A stretch of DNA of 64,000 bases from Aphrocallistes beatrix (GCA_963281255.1 OY725497.1:2418001-2482000), one strand, 5' to 3'; shown: positions 42,325 to 54,189, numbered from the stretch's first letter. A program made the numbers and translations. The notes: generated from the letters alone by a model not told the origin.

Positions 42325-42349
42325 ATTAATCGAGTTTTAATAGTAAGGA
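42325..42349 (-). mobile_element. Solitary Helitron-like TCC terminus
   Basis: Minus-strand TCCTTACTATTAAAACTCGA with no other part of the repeat adjoining. Confidence 0.6.
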
Positions 42350-42843
42350 TGTCACGATTTCGTCATCATGATTATGTCACCATAATTCAGTCAAACTTTT
42401 CTTTAGTGACAGCCTCGGGACAGGAATTTTTTTCATTATATTGAGGTGTTAATTAGTAGTTTCTATTGAAATACTTGTACTAATCAGTGAAATTTTATTA
42501 ATACGGTCAAACCTCCGATTGTGAACACTTCTGTTAGTAAACACCTCGATAAAGTGAACAGCTGATTTTGGCACTATCTAAGTAGGTGATCATAATTATT
42601 TGGAAAAAAGTCCTTTCTTATATGACCATGAATAGTAAAGTTTTAATTGCATGACTTTATTCCTTTTAATTACGATAATAAGCTTGATGTTTATTTTAGT
42701 TATGTCTTAGTTTTTTCTCTTTTTAAATATTTTCGCGAAATATTCCTAATGAATTTCAATGTCCACTAAATTTCAAAGAATTTATCTTAAGTTATATTTT
42801 AAATTTAATATTCCCAATATAATTAGATTTAGCTCATTGATAA

Positions 42844-43387
42844 TGAATCAACATGAGATCCGGGTACGTGTACAATTACTTTGGGAATTAGGAAAACAAA
42901 CGCCAAAGGAGATCAAGGAGATATTGAACGTGTCTTTAGCGACCGTCTACATCACTATAAATCGCATGAAAAATAATATCCCATTTGAACATCAGAGTTG
43001 TAGAGGGAGAAAGCCTACCAAATCAAATGCTATCATGAATTCACTTAGGCAACAAATCCGTCTTACGTCTGGAGCTACTAGTTTGGATGAAATGAATACA
43101 AAGGTTGTAGAAAGAACAGGTGTTGTTTGCTCTAAAGTGATGTCCGGAGAACATTCAAAAGACTCCAATACTCCAAAGTATTTCCTCGTATAGATTCATG
43201 TTGTCCGAAATTAATACTCAGAAGCGTATCGATTGGGCTCAAAGGCACTCAAAGAAACGATGGCAGAATGTGATCTTCTGTGACGAAGCATCCTTCTGGT
43301 TATCAGGAGGTAGAGTTTTGCTGTGGACGAAAGGGGGTATTTCGCGCTGGCAGCCGATTCCTAAGCACTCTGCCAAGGTCCATATTT
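42844..43387 (+). pseudogene. Tc1-type transposase, N-terminal half (plus strand)
   Basis: Starts MNQHEIRVRVQLLWELGKQT with an HTH (PKEIKEILNVSLATVYITIN) and a GRKP hook, then in a shifted frame LSEINTQKRIDWAQRHSKK, NVIFCDEASFWLSGGRV (first catalytic D) and PKHSAKVHI before a stop. The second and third catalytic residues are missing. A frame change near 43180 separates the two parts. It ends at the same protein position as its minus-strand partner. Confidence 0.82.
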
Positions 43388-43454
43388 AGACAGTCTGGTC
43401 ATCTATAGGTACTTTTCAATTGTATATTTTCAGCCACAATCTAACTGGGCTCCT

Positions 43455-43993
43455 ATATAACTTTTGCAGAGTGTTTTACTGTTGGTTGGAATCGTTTGCG
43501 GCCCTGTTTTGACCACATCTTAACTCTGCCACCTAAAAGCCCGAATGATGCCTCATCGCTAAAAATTACGTTTCTCCACCATTTTTTTTCATTCTTTTTG
43601 GCCCATTCAATTCGTTTCAACCTATTCTTTTCAGACAATAAGGGTACTGGCTTGGGAAAACCGTTGTTGTACCCTAAATGCGTTAAGCATCGATGAACTG
43701 TACTTTTGGAAACGTATTCAATCTTATCTGAGATCACAGAGGCCAACTCACGTACTGGTCTAGTTGAATCGTGTCTAATGTACTGTCCCACATATTTTTT
43801 TAATTGCATTTCGCTTACAAGGCGGTCTCCCTGCACCCCTTTTGTGCTGTAATGACTCCTCATCCTTGATTTTCTTTATTACACGATAAACTGTAGCCTG
43901 TGAAACGCCAAGAAGCTTAGTAATTTCTTTTGGAGTAAATTTTGCTTCTGTAAAATATTGTTTCACTTTCTCTCTAGTTTCAAGTTGAACCAT
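43455..43993 (-). pseudogene. Tc1-type transposase, N-terminal half (minus strand)
   Basis: Starts MVQLETREKVKQYFTEAKFT, with HTH PKEITKLLGVSQATVYRVIK and GRPP hook. A shift in a run of seven A near 43800 leads to KYVGQYIRHDSTRPVRELAS, VSKSTVHRCL, then NVIFSDEASFGLLGGRV and KHSAKVI. It stops, as its partner does, just after KHSAKV. It is clearly related to, but diverged from, 42844-43387. Confidence 0.85.
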
Positions 43994-44147
43994 TTTGGAT
44001 ACTATAATCTACTGACTTAAAGTAAAAAACAGAAGTAAAAGTCATACACTTTGAAATTCCTAATTTTGTCTCGTCATCATGATGTATCACATTTTTGTTT
44101 TGAGAAAAAAAGGTGTAACTGTCTTAGAATTGGAATGTTTATAATGT

Positions 44148-44681
44148 ACAAGCGCGCTTCGCTTGCTTGCGCTGCGCGGCTGGCGGACACTTCGTGTCCG
44201 CCAGAGGCTCCCTTCGGTCGCCTGGAAGTGACATTGGTTAATTATAAGGGAGATAACATCTCTAAATATGTCCATCTTAGTGTTAAAACCGATTTCACTC
44301 GAAAAATCACCAAATTTGTCAATTTTAAAATTTTTGATGCGTAATGATGACGTCATAACAGAGTGATGAGTCATTTTTTGATGAAAGTCGCATCATATGT
44401 GAGGTATGTTAGTATACAGATTCTATTAAAATTTCAGCCTTCTATCTCCTATAATGGCTGAGTTATGCTCGAATAACTGTGTTGCTTAACTTTTAAAAAT
44501 GTGACAATGACGTCATAATTCCATGATGAGTCGACATTTTGCTCTGAACTCAGAACTTACTGGAGCCATAGCCAAAAGACTCCCACATGCCAAAAATCAG
44601 CCTTCTGCGACCGGCAGTTTCTTCAATCAATTCGTTACAGATATATATATATATATACAATCATCGAGTTTTAATAGTAAG
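44148..44681 (-). mobile_element. Helitron-like repeat, complete (534 bp)
   Basis: On the minus strand it runs from TCCTTACTATTAAAACTC to the hairpin and CGCGCTTG. It is preceded by A and followed by T on that strand, with no target duplication. This is the best-bounded copy together with 51793-52369. Confidence 0.85.
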
Positions 44682-45090
44682 GATATGTTCAGTAAAATTG
44701 GTAACGCTGTTGTTTCTATTGCGTTTAATCAATATGGTTGTATAAAACTAACCAGAAATAATTTCTCAATAATTATGGGACAGATTGTATAACCCCGGAA
44801 TTTCTCCATAATTACTGGCAATCCATGCCCAAGAGATGCAGGATGGTTACAGAATCCAACGGATACAAAATGAAATATTGAATATATGTATAGCTGTTAT
44901 CCTATTCTGGTATGAATTAACTTCATCTATTCTAATAAAATATTTTTAGTTGATGAGACAAAAGCGATTCTAAATAATTATGATCACCTACTGTATATTT
45001 GTTAATTAAATGAACCTCTAGTTAATGAGCACCTCGCACTACTAAATAAAAACTCGAGTCCCAAAGGCGTTCAATATGGAGAGGTTATAC

Positions 45091-46922
45091 CATAGCCTAC
45101 TGTATATAAGGCCTCAGTAATTTACGGTTTGGGACTAGGGATGCGGTAGAAGATGGTTGAACTAATACATGAGCTGCCTTAAATCATTAACAAAGCACAA
45201 TAGAGCTTAGGAATGTATTACCAGCATATATAAATATGGTTTCAAAGTACCCATATCCGTTGTTAAAATTTTGATTAGTCACCTATGGTTGCGCAATAGG
45301 TTATATTTGTGACAAATTTGGTGATTTTCAGAGGCCGTTTAGGGGCACTTCTAAGTGTTTTTATTCTAAAACTTTTCGCATAGAACTGAGATGTGAATGG
45401 GTTAATACGAAAAAATTTTTTCATGGAATGTTGCTACATTCCAGTGTTGCTATGGAAACGTGTTTTGGTCAGTTGAGGTTATATCTTGGAAACTGCAATA
45501 GCTACACATTCAATTGTAATCCCATTTGATAACGAATATACTACTTCCTATTAAGCGATAATACATAGTGCATTCTAAAAGTTCTCGTCCCAAATCTGTT
45601 TCTCAAATGAGAGCGAAAATAGGATATTTTCGATTTGTCCATTGGATTCCTTAAGGGAACAGCTTCCAATTTGTATATTGGTTTATTTTAAGAGGACAAT
45701 TATTGTGGTTCCTATATTAGATTTTTGTGCATTGGTTTAGGGCACTGCCTTTGAACGTGATTTTTGGGGTTCCCTTTGATATATTTCAGTTCTGAGCAGA
45801 TTTAGATTAAAACTGATCCCGCCATCCAATTCTACGCATCAACTAACATATAGATTGAATTCTCTGAAGTATTATAGTTTGAGGCTGAGGGAGTAATTGT
45901 GTTTTGAAGTGGTTTACTACCATTTTTGTCCCACTTTTTGAGTGGCGAAAATTGACAAAAAAAGTCCACTAAAAGTGGCATGATATTTTTTCAACACGAG
46001 CAATACTATTGAACACCTCCCGATTACTTTCTCACATTGGTTCTTAATTATTTCACCTTTTAATGACCTTATTCTACGATTTTCACAACTTTTATTCTCC
46101 AAATTTAGTTTTAAGCCATTTTCAATGGGAAGATTCCAACTTTTCGACACTACCCTAAACCGATGCATAAAAATCTAATATAGGAACCACAATAATTGTC
46201 CTTTTAAAATAAACCAATATATAAATTGGAAACTGATCCCCTAAGGAATACAATGGACAAATTGAAAATATCCTATTTTCACTCTCATTTGAAATGCAGA
46301 TTTGGGACGAGAACTTTTGGAATGCCCTATGTATAATTTCGACGTCTAAATTTAATGATATTCGACAATGTATCATATTGGTCACATTTGGTAATTTGTC
46401 GAATATCTTGTAAACCATTGAATTTAGAGTTCGTAATTATATTATCACTTAATAGGAAGTAGTATATTCGTTATCATATGGAATTACAATTGAATGTGTA
46501 GCTATTGCAGTTTCCAAGATATAACCCCAAATGACCAAAACACGTTTCCATAGCAACACTGGAATGTAGCAACATTCCATGAAAAAATTCCAAATTTTTC
46601 GTGTTAACCCATTCACATCTCAGTTCTATGCAGAAAACTTTATAATAAAAACACTTAGCTGTGCCCTTAAACGACCTCTGAAAATCACCAAATTTGTCAC
46701 AAATATAACCTATTGCGCAACCATATGGTGACTAATCAAAATTTTAACAACGGATATGGGTACTTTGAAACCATATTTATATATGCTGGTAATACATTCC
46801 TAAGCTCTATTGTGCTTTGTTATTGATTTAAGGCAGCTCATGTATTAGTTCAACCATCTTCTACCGCATCCCTAGCCGCAAATCCGCAAGTTACTGTGAG
46901 GCCTTATATACAGTAGGCTATG
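45091..46922. mobile_element. Family C foldback, TSD GTTATAC
   Basis: Ends CATAGCCTACTGTATATAAG on both sides (inverted), flanking heptamers GTTATAC (45084-45090, 46923-46929). The arms are inverted copies of one another. Interrupted by the TA element 45564-46331. Contains the empty CCCATTC site (46608-46614) relevant to 9476-11541. Confidence 0.88.
45564..46331. mobile_element. TA foldback element, 768 bp, nested in the foldback
   Basis: Ends CATAGTGCATTCTAAAAGTT and CATAGGGCATTCCAAAAGTT (read inward), with complementary arms of about 165 bases (TCTCGTCCCAAATCTG, ATTGGTTTATTTTAA). TA on both sides (45562-45563, 46332-46333); empty counterpart near 9185-9188. The interior (45815-46090) matches 4860-5105 and keeps an unrecognised minus-strand open frame. 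Confidence 0.82.
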
Positions 46923-46934
46923 GTTATACATATT

Positions 46935-47385
46935 TATATCTCTCTAACGAATTGATTGAAGAAACTGCCATTATTTTTGGCATTTTGGAGTATTTTGGCT
47001 ATGGCTCCACTAAGTTCTGACCTCAATCGAAAATGACTCATCATGGAATTATGACGTCATTGCCATTAGAAATTTCAGTTTTACGAATATAATTTCCATT
47101 TTAAGTGATAGAAAGCTGAAATTTTAATAGAATGTATGTTAATATTTTTCACATATGATACAACTGGAATCAAAAAGTGATGACCCATCTTTTTTTTTGT
47201 GTCATTATTACGCTTCATGAAGCTTTAAAATTTATAAATTTTGAGATTTTCGAGTGATATCGATTATTATACTAAGTCAGACGTACAAATATTTAGAGAT
47301 GTTATCTACCTTATAGCCCACTTGATGCAGACACCAAGTGTCATCCAGCCGCGCGGCGCAAGCAATTGAAGGGCTCTTTTTTATT
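46935..47385 (+). mobile_element. Helitron-like repeat, decayed
   Basis: Recognised from CTAACGAATTGATTGAAGAA through TCATGGAATTATGACGTCAT to a degenerate hairpin GCGCGGCGCAAGCAATTGAAG. Neither exact end is preserved. Confidence 0.65.
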
Positions 47386-48660
47386 CAAATAGGCTGAGAA
47401 TTTTGCCCTCCTTTGACCTGTTCTTTCTAATATTAACTGGATTGCAGATTCTCTATTCATTATAGCTCCAAGCACCTGGCTTTCGTAATTACTGAGTGCC
47501 TTATTGTAAGATTTTACTTTTCAATAACATACTCTAGTACAAACGCAGGATGAATAAACTAAACTGACTTGATATAGTATTTTTAAACTAGTATGTATAT
47601 ACCAATTGATTATTAACATACTAGTACTAGTTAGTATGTGACATTTATCAGTTCAAATAAGAGGTTCAATATTCACAGTGCACAGGTGTTAATACGGAGA
47701 GTTTCTTGCTGATATTATTAGAAAGAGAAATATTTGGGACCGGAAATTAATTTTGAGTTTCTGGAATAAGAAAGTATTCGAATAACTCGGACATTCCTTT
47801 TTTCTTGCGAAGTATCTATAAATATATGAGAAATAATATATAACTAAGTCCAAATGCTTGATATTACACAGTTTATTTGGCATCAAAGTTTCTCCAGTGG
47901 CTACAGATTAATGATTGATCCTAGAAGCCATTAATTCAATATTATACAACAAATTTAAATAATTTTGGCCTGTATCACCCTCTAATATAATGCAAAAAAA
48001 TGCATGAGAAGTGGAAAGTAACATTCTATCCTTGTAGAGTATCTTTCCTTCAATACGAAAGTGTGAAGCCTAGCGCCGAAATTCGCCCGAGATAACTTGG
48101 TCCATTTTGAATATCGACTGGATTGGTTCCAGTCGATATGTACTGATGCAGATATCATGCTCTGTAGCATTCATCTTTTGGACGAAATTAAAAACATAAA
48201 TATCATGTAAAAAGTAATACTTATAGTATTTAGCAATGCAGTAATGAACTGTAAGATTTTACTATTGAGTAAAAAGATTGGTGGATAAATTCGCTTTTAT
48301 CAAAATAGCGGATCATTTCAACTTACTCCAAATCAAGTTGGAAATAGTAGCGAATCAGAATTGAAAATATTAAAATGTTAGCAAATCAAAATGCTGAAAA
48401 TAAAATAGCGAATCAAGGTAATATATAATAGTTGATAGTGATTACAGATCAATATACTATAGATGTTGTAGATCCATTGTGCGTATCAAATTAGGATGAA
48501 ACAGATCCATATGAACTAAATCTAACCCCTATTCAAATCTCGATCCGTTCTAACTTCGCATCGCAGAGTTGGCCTTAAAGTTTGTATTCTCATATGAAGT
48601 TGGAATCACACTCCCATCCCGTCTGTTTAAATGTTTAGTTTTAGGTTCCTAAAGAAATGA
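47386..48660. other. No recognised feature
   Basis: AT-rich, only short motif-free open frames; a small inverted ACTAGTATG/CATACTAGT motif at about 47585-47640. Nothing supports a gene. Confidence 0.35.
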
Positions 48661-48664
48661 AATG

Positions 48665-48849
48665 CAGTCGACTCCTCTTAATAGGGTCACATCGTGGACA
48701 TTTCGCCCCGATTAAGCGGATAACCCTATTCCCCGAAAATATTTTGTATTAGCTTTTATGTATTAGAGCTATTCCGGTCTTATCAATAGTGGCCCGATTA
48801 AGCAGTTGGCTTGTATAACCTGTGGCCCTATTAAGTAGAGTCGACACTG
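48665..48849. mobile_element. TA MITE, CAGTCGACTC ends
   Basis: Ends CAGTCGACTCCTCTTAATAG and CAGTGTCGACTCTACTTAAT (read inward); right side followed by TA, left TA decayed. Repeated internal CCGATTAAGC motifs. Related to 63098-63258. Confidence 0.75.
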
Positions 48850-49381
48850 TACTAAAATTATTTTTATCTACCAAAAACATCACAATCAGATTTTTTCTCA
48901 TTAATGCTTCCAGTTTTCACATCTACGTATGCAATTCTCTTCAACGCTTTCCCAAACATATATTATTTTCTGTTTTTACAATGCTATTAGGTTCAAAAAC
49001 AACAAATGAAATATCCCTTTATGAAATGTACAAGTATTTGTTGTAGTCATATTTTCCGGATACTAGCCGGTCATTATCCAATGGCAATCATGCTAACATA
49101 GTAGGTTGTCCAGATGCAGTTTTGGTTTGGACATTCTAGTATACGTAGTTTCAATTTGTGAATTGTTTGGTTTCGTTAAGTATTCGTATTACCTTCTATA
49201 CTATTTCAGTGGTTGACGGTTATAGAACATACCGACTTATGTACTTGTATTATATTCAAAAACAATATATATTAATGGTAATAGTATTATACAAATACAC
49301 TGCCTGATCAAAATATTGGAACACCATATTGCTTTGCATCATAAATTATGCTAAAATGGGTCTATCCACGGAGGCCAATTT

Positions 49382-51371
49382 CAAGGGGTTTTTCTAGGTG
49401 ATTTGAGGGGAGGCATTTTCCACCCCCTGAAAATGGTTCCGCCCCCTCTGAGCTATGGTCAATTTTCACTGGTAAATTTTTTAAATTAGGAAATGAGTAA
49501 TAATCAATTAATGAAAGTGGTAAGAGGATAAAACAGCAATTCTTCTAGGCTTTCTAGTCCAAACATTTACTATCTGTTCAAGATCTTCATCTGACAAGGT
49601 ATCAGGCGATTCCAATCCAATTCTCATCAAATATGAAAGATTGGCTTCTCCGAGTCGATTTCTCAGACGAGACTCTATCATTTTCATATGGGAAAATGAA
49701 CGTTCAACCGAAGCAGTTCCAACAGGAATGGTTAAGCAAACAAGCTGAGATGCTCAAGTTTGGGATCATCGTTTGCATCATGGAACTAGTAGATAGCTCC
49801 TTCAACTGCTGCTTGATATCTTCCCTTGGTTGATTCGTGAAATATTGCCGAAAGGTTTTCCACTCTGTGAGTAGATCTGAACTTGAGTGATTGCTGCTGA
49901 CATTATAAATTCATCCCCTAAACAGTTTCAGCTGGAAACTCAGACCCATAATGCTCAAATAGAATTTTGAGTCTTCTTTGGATCAAAAATACTGAAACTA
50001 GAGAGAATATCTTGTGAACCTAAGCGGTTTTGGATATTTTCTTTCAATTTGGAGTAAATGGTTCTTTTACTCGGCCCTGAAATACTGCTACATCATCACT
50101 GTTGGAGCTGATGCCTGCATTTGTATACATCTCTTTTACCTCTTGAAAATCTAACACCCATTTAGCTGCAGGTTGGAGTACATCTTCCAAAGTGTGCAGG
50201 GTAGGATCCACAAGGCTTGAGATGATGGACAAATCCAAATTCTCTGTTTGGAGACTCTTTATTAACTTGAATACCTCAAGGAGAATGTAGTCAATGAGAT
50301 ATATGGCGAACAATGTAGGGTATGGATAAGATCTTGCAAATACCAAGTGCCTCCGGCCCGTGAGATTCCTCACAAATACTTCCAAGTACAAGCACAATTG
50401 CTTCATAACATTTCTTCACAGTTGAAAGAGTCATTTTTAATGGGACAACCACCTGGTGTCAGATGGTTTGACAATCTTCAGCTCAGGAAGGTCTAGTACC
50501 TTTCGTATCTCTTTCAGGTGCTGGCATCTCTTTGGCAAATACTGAAAAAAATTCCACAATGTAGTGAGTCGAAGTATGAGGAATGTGCTGTTTGCACAAG
50601 TAGTGAGTGCAGCGAAAAAGTGCTTTGATGACTTTCCGATTCTTGCTTTTCTCAGAATCTCTAAGACGTTGTTGTTTATGTACAATTGTTTGTCCTGTAT
50701 TTGCTAACAGCTCTGCTTCAACTTGTCTCAAGTGGGATTCACTACTGGCATGTGTTTTCATCTTTTGAACTGCCTTTTTTCCAATTCTGTATAATGGCTT
50801 AGTGACCCACACAGCTTCCTTGTGAAGGTTGTCCCCTGGTTTCAGCTTCTTTAAAAATATTTTTCTCAGTTCTTGTTGTATTTTCGTGATATGGTGGTTG
50901 ATGATGGTACTACACATGATCTCTTGGATGGGGGTGATTCACTTATTGAATCTTCTCCAGTATCTGTATTACTACTGAATTCTCTTAAGCGAGGACTAGC
51001 TGACTTGGAAGAGGTTGATCCAAAGAAATTGCGAATATCCATCTTTATCACAATAATTAAACCACTGAAATTGGAAATTCACTTAGCTTAGAAGAAACTT
51101 GTGCCTTTTATACTTAGGGATAAAAGTAAATAATTCAGATATAAATCATTGGTTGCAGGTTGCTGCCATTATTGGCATGTGTTATATCATAATATATTGA
51201 TTAGAATTCATCGCCCGCTACCATATTATTAATTCATGTGTTAGTAATTAAGAAATACTTGCAGTAAAGTACATGATTTTATGTTATGTACTTTAGCTCC
51301 AAACTATGATCCCTCTAATTCACGAGACATTGATTAGCCCCCCCTTGAAACATTCTCCTAAAAAAACCTTG
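49382..51371 (-). mobile_element. hAT transposon, ~2 kb
   Basis: Ends CAAGGGGTTTTTCTAGG and CAAGGTTTTTTTAGG (read inward). Flanks GCCAATTT and CCAATGCA look like a decayed 8-bp duplication around CCAAT. Contains a hAT transposase pseudogene. Confidence 0.78.
49520..51051 (-). pseudogene. hAT transposase (ZNF862-like type), broken
   Basis: On the minus strand: start MIKMDIRNFFGSTSSK; a TTF-type zinc-finger-like stretch (FLKKLKPGDN, AVWVTKPLYRIGKKAVQKMK); EFFSVFAKEMP; HLKEIRKVLDLPELKIVKPS then DTRWLSH, a hAT core motif; a further body frame (50406-50044); and near 49745-49600 IPVGTASVERSFSHMKMIES and RNRLGEANLSYLMRIGLESP, the C-terminal dimerisation motif typical of hAT. The MDI-FF start with a TTF finger is usual in the ZNF862/TTF-type hAT proteins of animals. 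At least five frame breaks are present, so it is inactive. Confidence 0.88.
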
Positions 51372-51792
51372 CCAATGCATTAAAATCACGACAGCTACTG
51401 AAAATTTGTCATCAAATTCGAAATCTACACACTAGAGTTACTCAGTTTAGAATTTAATATTCATCAATTATGCCTTAAGGGTAATTAATATCGCTTGTGC
51501 CACATTGATCCACTTGTTCCCTTAAATATAATGGTCATAACGTGACAAGTGGCACAAGGTGACAAAGGTGGCAGTAATTACGCTTTGGAAGGGAATATCC
51601 ATTGGAAACTTCTAGATTAATTTATTCGAGTGTGTATCTTTCGAAATTGATGTTAGATTTATTTAACTCTTGTGGTTTTAATTGATTGGCGTCTATAGAT
51701 AGACCCATTTTATTATTACTTATGATGCGAAGCAAAATGGTATTCCAATATTTTGTCCAGACAGTGTAGTATAGAAAAGGTTAAGTAGTACA

Positions 51793-51822
51793 TCCTTACT
51801 ATTAAAACTCGATTAATCTATA

Positions 51823-51877
<55 letters not shown>

Positions 51878-52369
51878 GTAACGAATTGATTGAAGAAACT
51901 GCCGGGCGCAGAAAGCTGATTTTTGGCATGTGGGAGTCTTTTGGCTATGGCTCCAGTAAGTTCTGAGTTCAGAACAAAGTGTCAACTCATCATGGAATTA
52001 TGATGTCATTGTCACATTTTCAAAAGTTAAGCAACACAGTTATTCGAGCATAACTCAGCCATTATAGGAGATAGATGGTTGAAATTTTAATAGAATATGT
52101 ATACTAACACACTTCACATATGATGCAACTATAATCAAAAAATGATGATTCATCACTTTGTTATGACGTCATCATTACGCATCAAAAATTTTATAAATTG
52201 ACAAATTTTGTGATTTTTCGAGTAATATCGATTATAACAGTAGGACAGACATTTAGAGATGCTATCTCCCTTATAATTAACCAATGTGACCCCAGGCGAC
52301 CGAAGGGAGCCTCCGGCGGACACAAAGTGTCCGCCAGCCGCGCATCGCAAGCAAGCGAAGCGCGCTTGT
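51793..52369 (+). mobile_element. Helitron-like repeat, complete (577 bp)
   Basis: TCCTTACTATTAAAACTC preceded by A; (TG)n(TA)n; usual body; hairpin CGCGCATCGCAAGCAAGCGA-AGCGCG and CTTG followed by T. No target duplication. Confidence 0.85.
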
Positions 52370-52479
52370 ATCTAATTATGCTGCTATTGTAATAGTTATG
52401 TGATGGAGAGGATTAAATATGTGAGACACATATATATTCTGTCCTACATCCTACATCTCTTCATAGGTTGACCTCGCCA

Positions 52480-53830
52480 ACCGTATCAACCCGAGTCGCG
52501 CACACTCCGTACACCCTGAGGCGTCTGAGTGTTTTATCCGAAGCAAGTGCCCTGATGGACCAAAAGTCCACTACTGATGGCTGAGCACCTGAATCGAGTA
52601 GAGCTTGGGTAGAGTACCCATCAAAGCCACTCGAGTAGTTATTCCTGACTCAACTGCATCTCCACCTTTTCGACTTTGCTGACTCTACTTGAGATACTAT
52701 CGCGACGTTGCTGTCCTTGCTTGCCACATTGCTGGCAGAATTGACGAGGACACTTACGTTGGAAGTTCCTGGTGTCTCCATATATGAAACACAATGGCTG
52801 CTTCCCTTGAGAATTATACGGTCGTTTGGCAGGGTTGGGTTCAATTATATTTTACTATTCAATTACAATTACAATTACAACTAATTCGAATTTACAATTA
52901 TAATTATAATTACAATTACAAGCAACTTTAATTTCTAATTATAATTACAATTATAATTATAATTGGAAGATATCCACAATTACAATTACAATTACAATTA
53001 CAAAAATGATGCGTGTATATCTTCGGTGAACATATTTATAGTGCACAGAGATCATGAAAAAGAGAGAATCCAGATGCTTACACGTAAAGTTGTCAACTTA
53101 CACTTACCAATTCCCGAGAAACACCAATCACAACGATATCCAAACAATAATGTAAAGAATTAACACATGTATAGGAATTGTAAGCATGGCTTTAGCCTTT
53201 AGGTATAATTTAGACGTAATTATGTACAATTATGCACTTCAATTACAATTACAATTATGTACATTTTTTCGAATTACAATTACAATTACAATTACAAAAT
53301 TTTTCAATGATCAATTACAATTACAATTACAATTATGTACAAAACGTAATTAATTGTAATTAATTAATTACAATTATAATTGAACCCAACCCTGTCGTTT
53401 GGGTAGTCCGCTTGGGGAGCCCAGGCAGCTGATTATGTTAACTCCCTCGCCTTGTGTCGTCCCCGCGCCCAGTTTTGCAACATTCCTGATATTCCTCAGT
53501 TTCCCTTCCTCTTGGTGGTCGTTCTCAATGCTGCCTGGCGTGACTTGCTTCTCCCATTCCCCTGAACTTACCTCGTGTATACAATTGAACCCTGATTCCT
53601 GCCATCAAATGGAATACCGCTCTCATGAGATTCTTGTGTACCATTATATAATTAAGTCTTTCGCGATCGGTTTCATAATTTTGTCCCGTGTCGCTATCTT
53701 ATATTTTTGCTGGATCTGTGCAGCGGATAGCATCCGGATTGTCAATAAGAGGCATACCATTCGCAGAGGGGCCCCTGACGGGCCCTGCGTAATGTACAAC
53801 GGATCGCAGCTATAAAAATAATAATCGACT
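52480..53830 (-). pseudogene. gypsy-type gag fragment split by a hAT MITE
   Basis: Read leftward across the MITE, the minus strand gives a basic stretch followed by a degenerate zinc knuckle (CFIYGDTRNFQRKC, with CQQCGKQG after it), like the gag at 11290-10900. The knuckle lacks the usual second Cys (Tyr instead). The part 53403-53830 has short coding-like pieces only. No RT was seen next to it. A dead fragment; no reconstruction is given. Confidence 0.6.
52830..53394. mobile_element. hAT-like MITE filled with AATTAC microsatellite, TSD TCGTTTGG
   Basis: Ends CAGGGTTGGGTTCAATTATA, inverted on the right, and a perfect 8-bp duplication TCGTTTGG (52822-52829, 53395-53402). Most of the inside is arrays of CAATTA/TAATTG hexamers in both orientations, leaving only about 52990-53230 as complex sequence. 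Confidence 0.92.
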
Positions 53831-54189
53831 GGAACTCCTGCTTCCCACTCTTTATGACATTAGATAAGTAACGCTTGCTACGGATCATCCTCTCCTAGCT
53901 TGATATCCGTTCGCATGGTTGGATTAGCGGAATATTTGCACATTCTCGCGCTATTGCTATCTAATTCGATCCGTTATTGTTTTCTGAACTAATTTTGGAA
54001 CGTCAATAAAAAATTTAGAATCCTGAATTATGAATTATTCGAAAAATTCATTTAAATAATTCATGATATTTTCTTGCAAAAAACTTACAATTTTGAATAA
54101 TTCTTCTCAGGCTTGATGAATTATGAATTATTCGAATTATTCATTAATTCGTGAATTAATCAACTTATATATATATATATATATAAATA
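53831..54189. other. AT-rich spacer with inverted AATTATTCGAATAATT motifs
   Basis: 54020-54165 contains several overlapping small palindromes built from GAATTATTCG and ATTCATTAATTC. No gene. Confidence 0.35.

Larger units (their letters stand above)
42504..45083. mobile_element. Composite Tc1-like element with two half transposases
   Basis: The outer ~100 bases at left (GTCAAACCTCCGATTGTGAA ... AGTAGGTGATCATAATTATT) have an inverted, diverged counterpart at right (AATAATTATGATCACCTACT ... TATGGAGAGGTTATA). Between them lie the two tail-to-tail transposase fragments and a Helitron-like copy. The right end was later hit by the foldback element at 45091, so the exact terminus is uncertain. Confidence 0.6.
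49298..51766. mobile_element. Tc1-like MITE split by a hAT element
   Basis: Ends CACTGCCTGATCAAAATATT and CACTGTCTGGACAAAATATT (read inward), continuing GGAACACCATATTGCTT and AAAATGGGTCTATC; TA on both sides (49296-49297, 51767-51768). A hAT element sits at 49382-51371. Confidence 0.88.

Noticed and set aside
47982..48170. Possible second OTU-like fragment
   Set aside because: A TEHDI string was suggestive, but neither a DGNC box nor a His box could be found nearby.
49633..49833. 66-codon plus-strand ORF
   Set aside because: Antisense to the hAT C-terminal dimerisation motif.
53399..53815. 138-codon plus-strand ORF
   Set aside because: No motif; lies antisense to the dead gag region in relatively GC-rich DNA, where long chance frames are expected.
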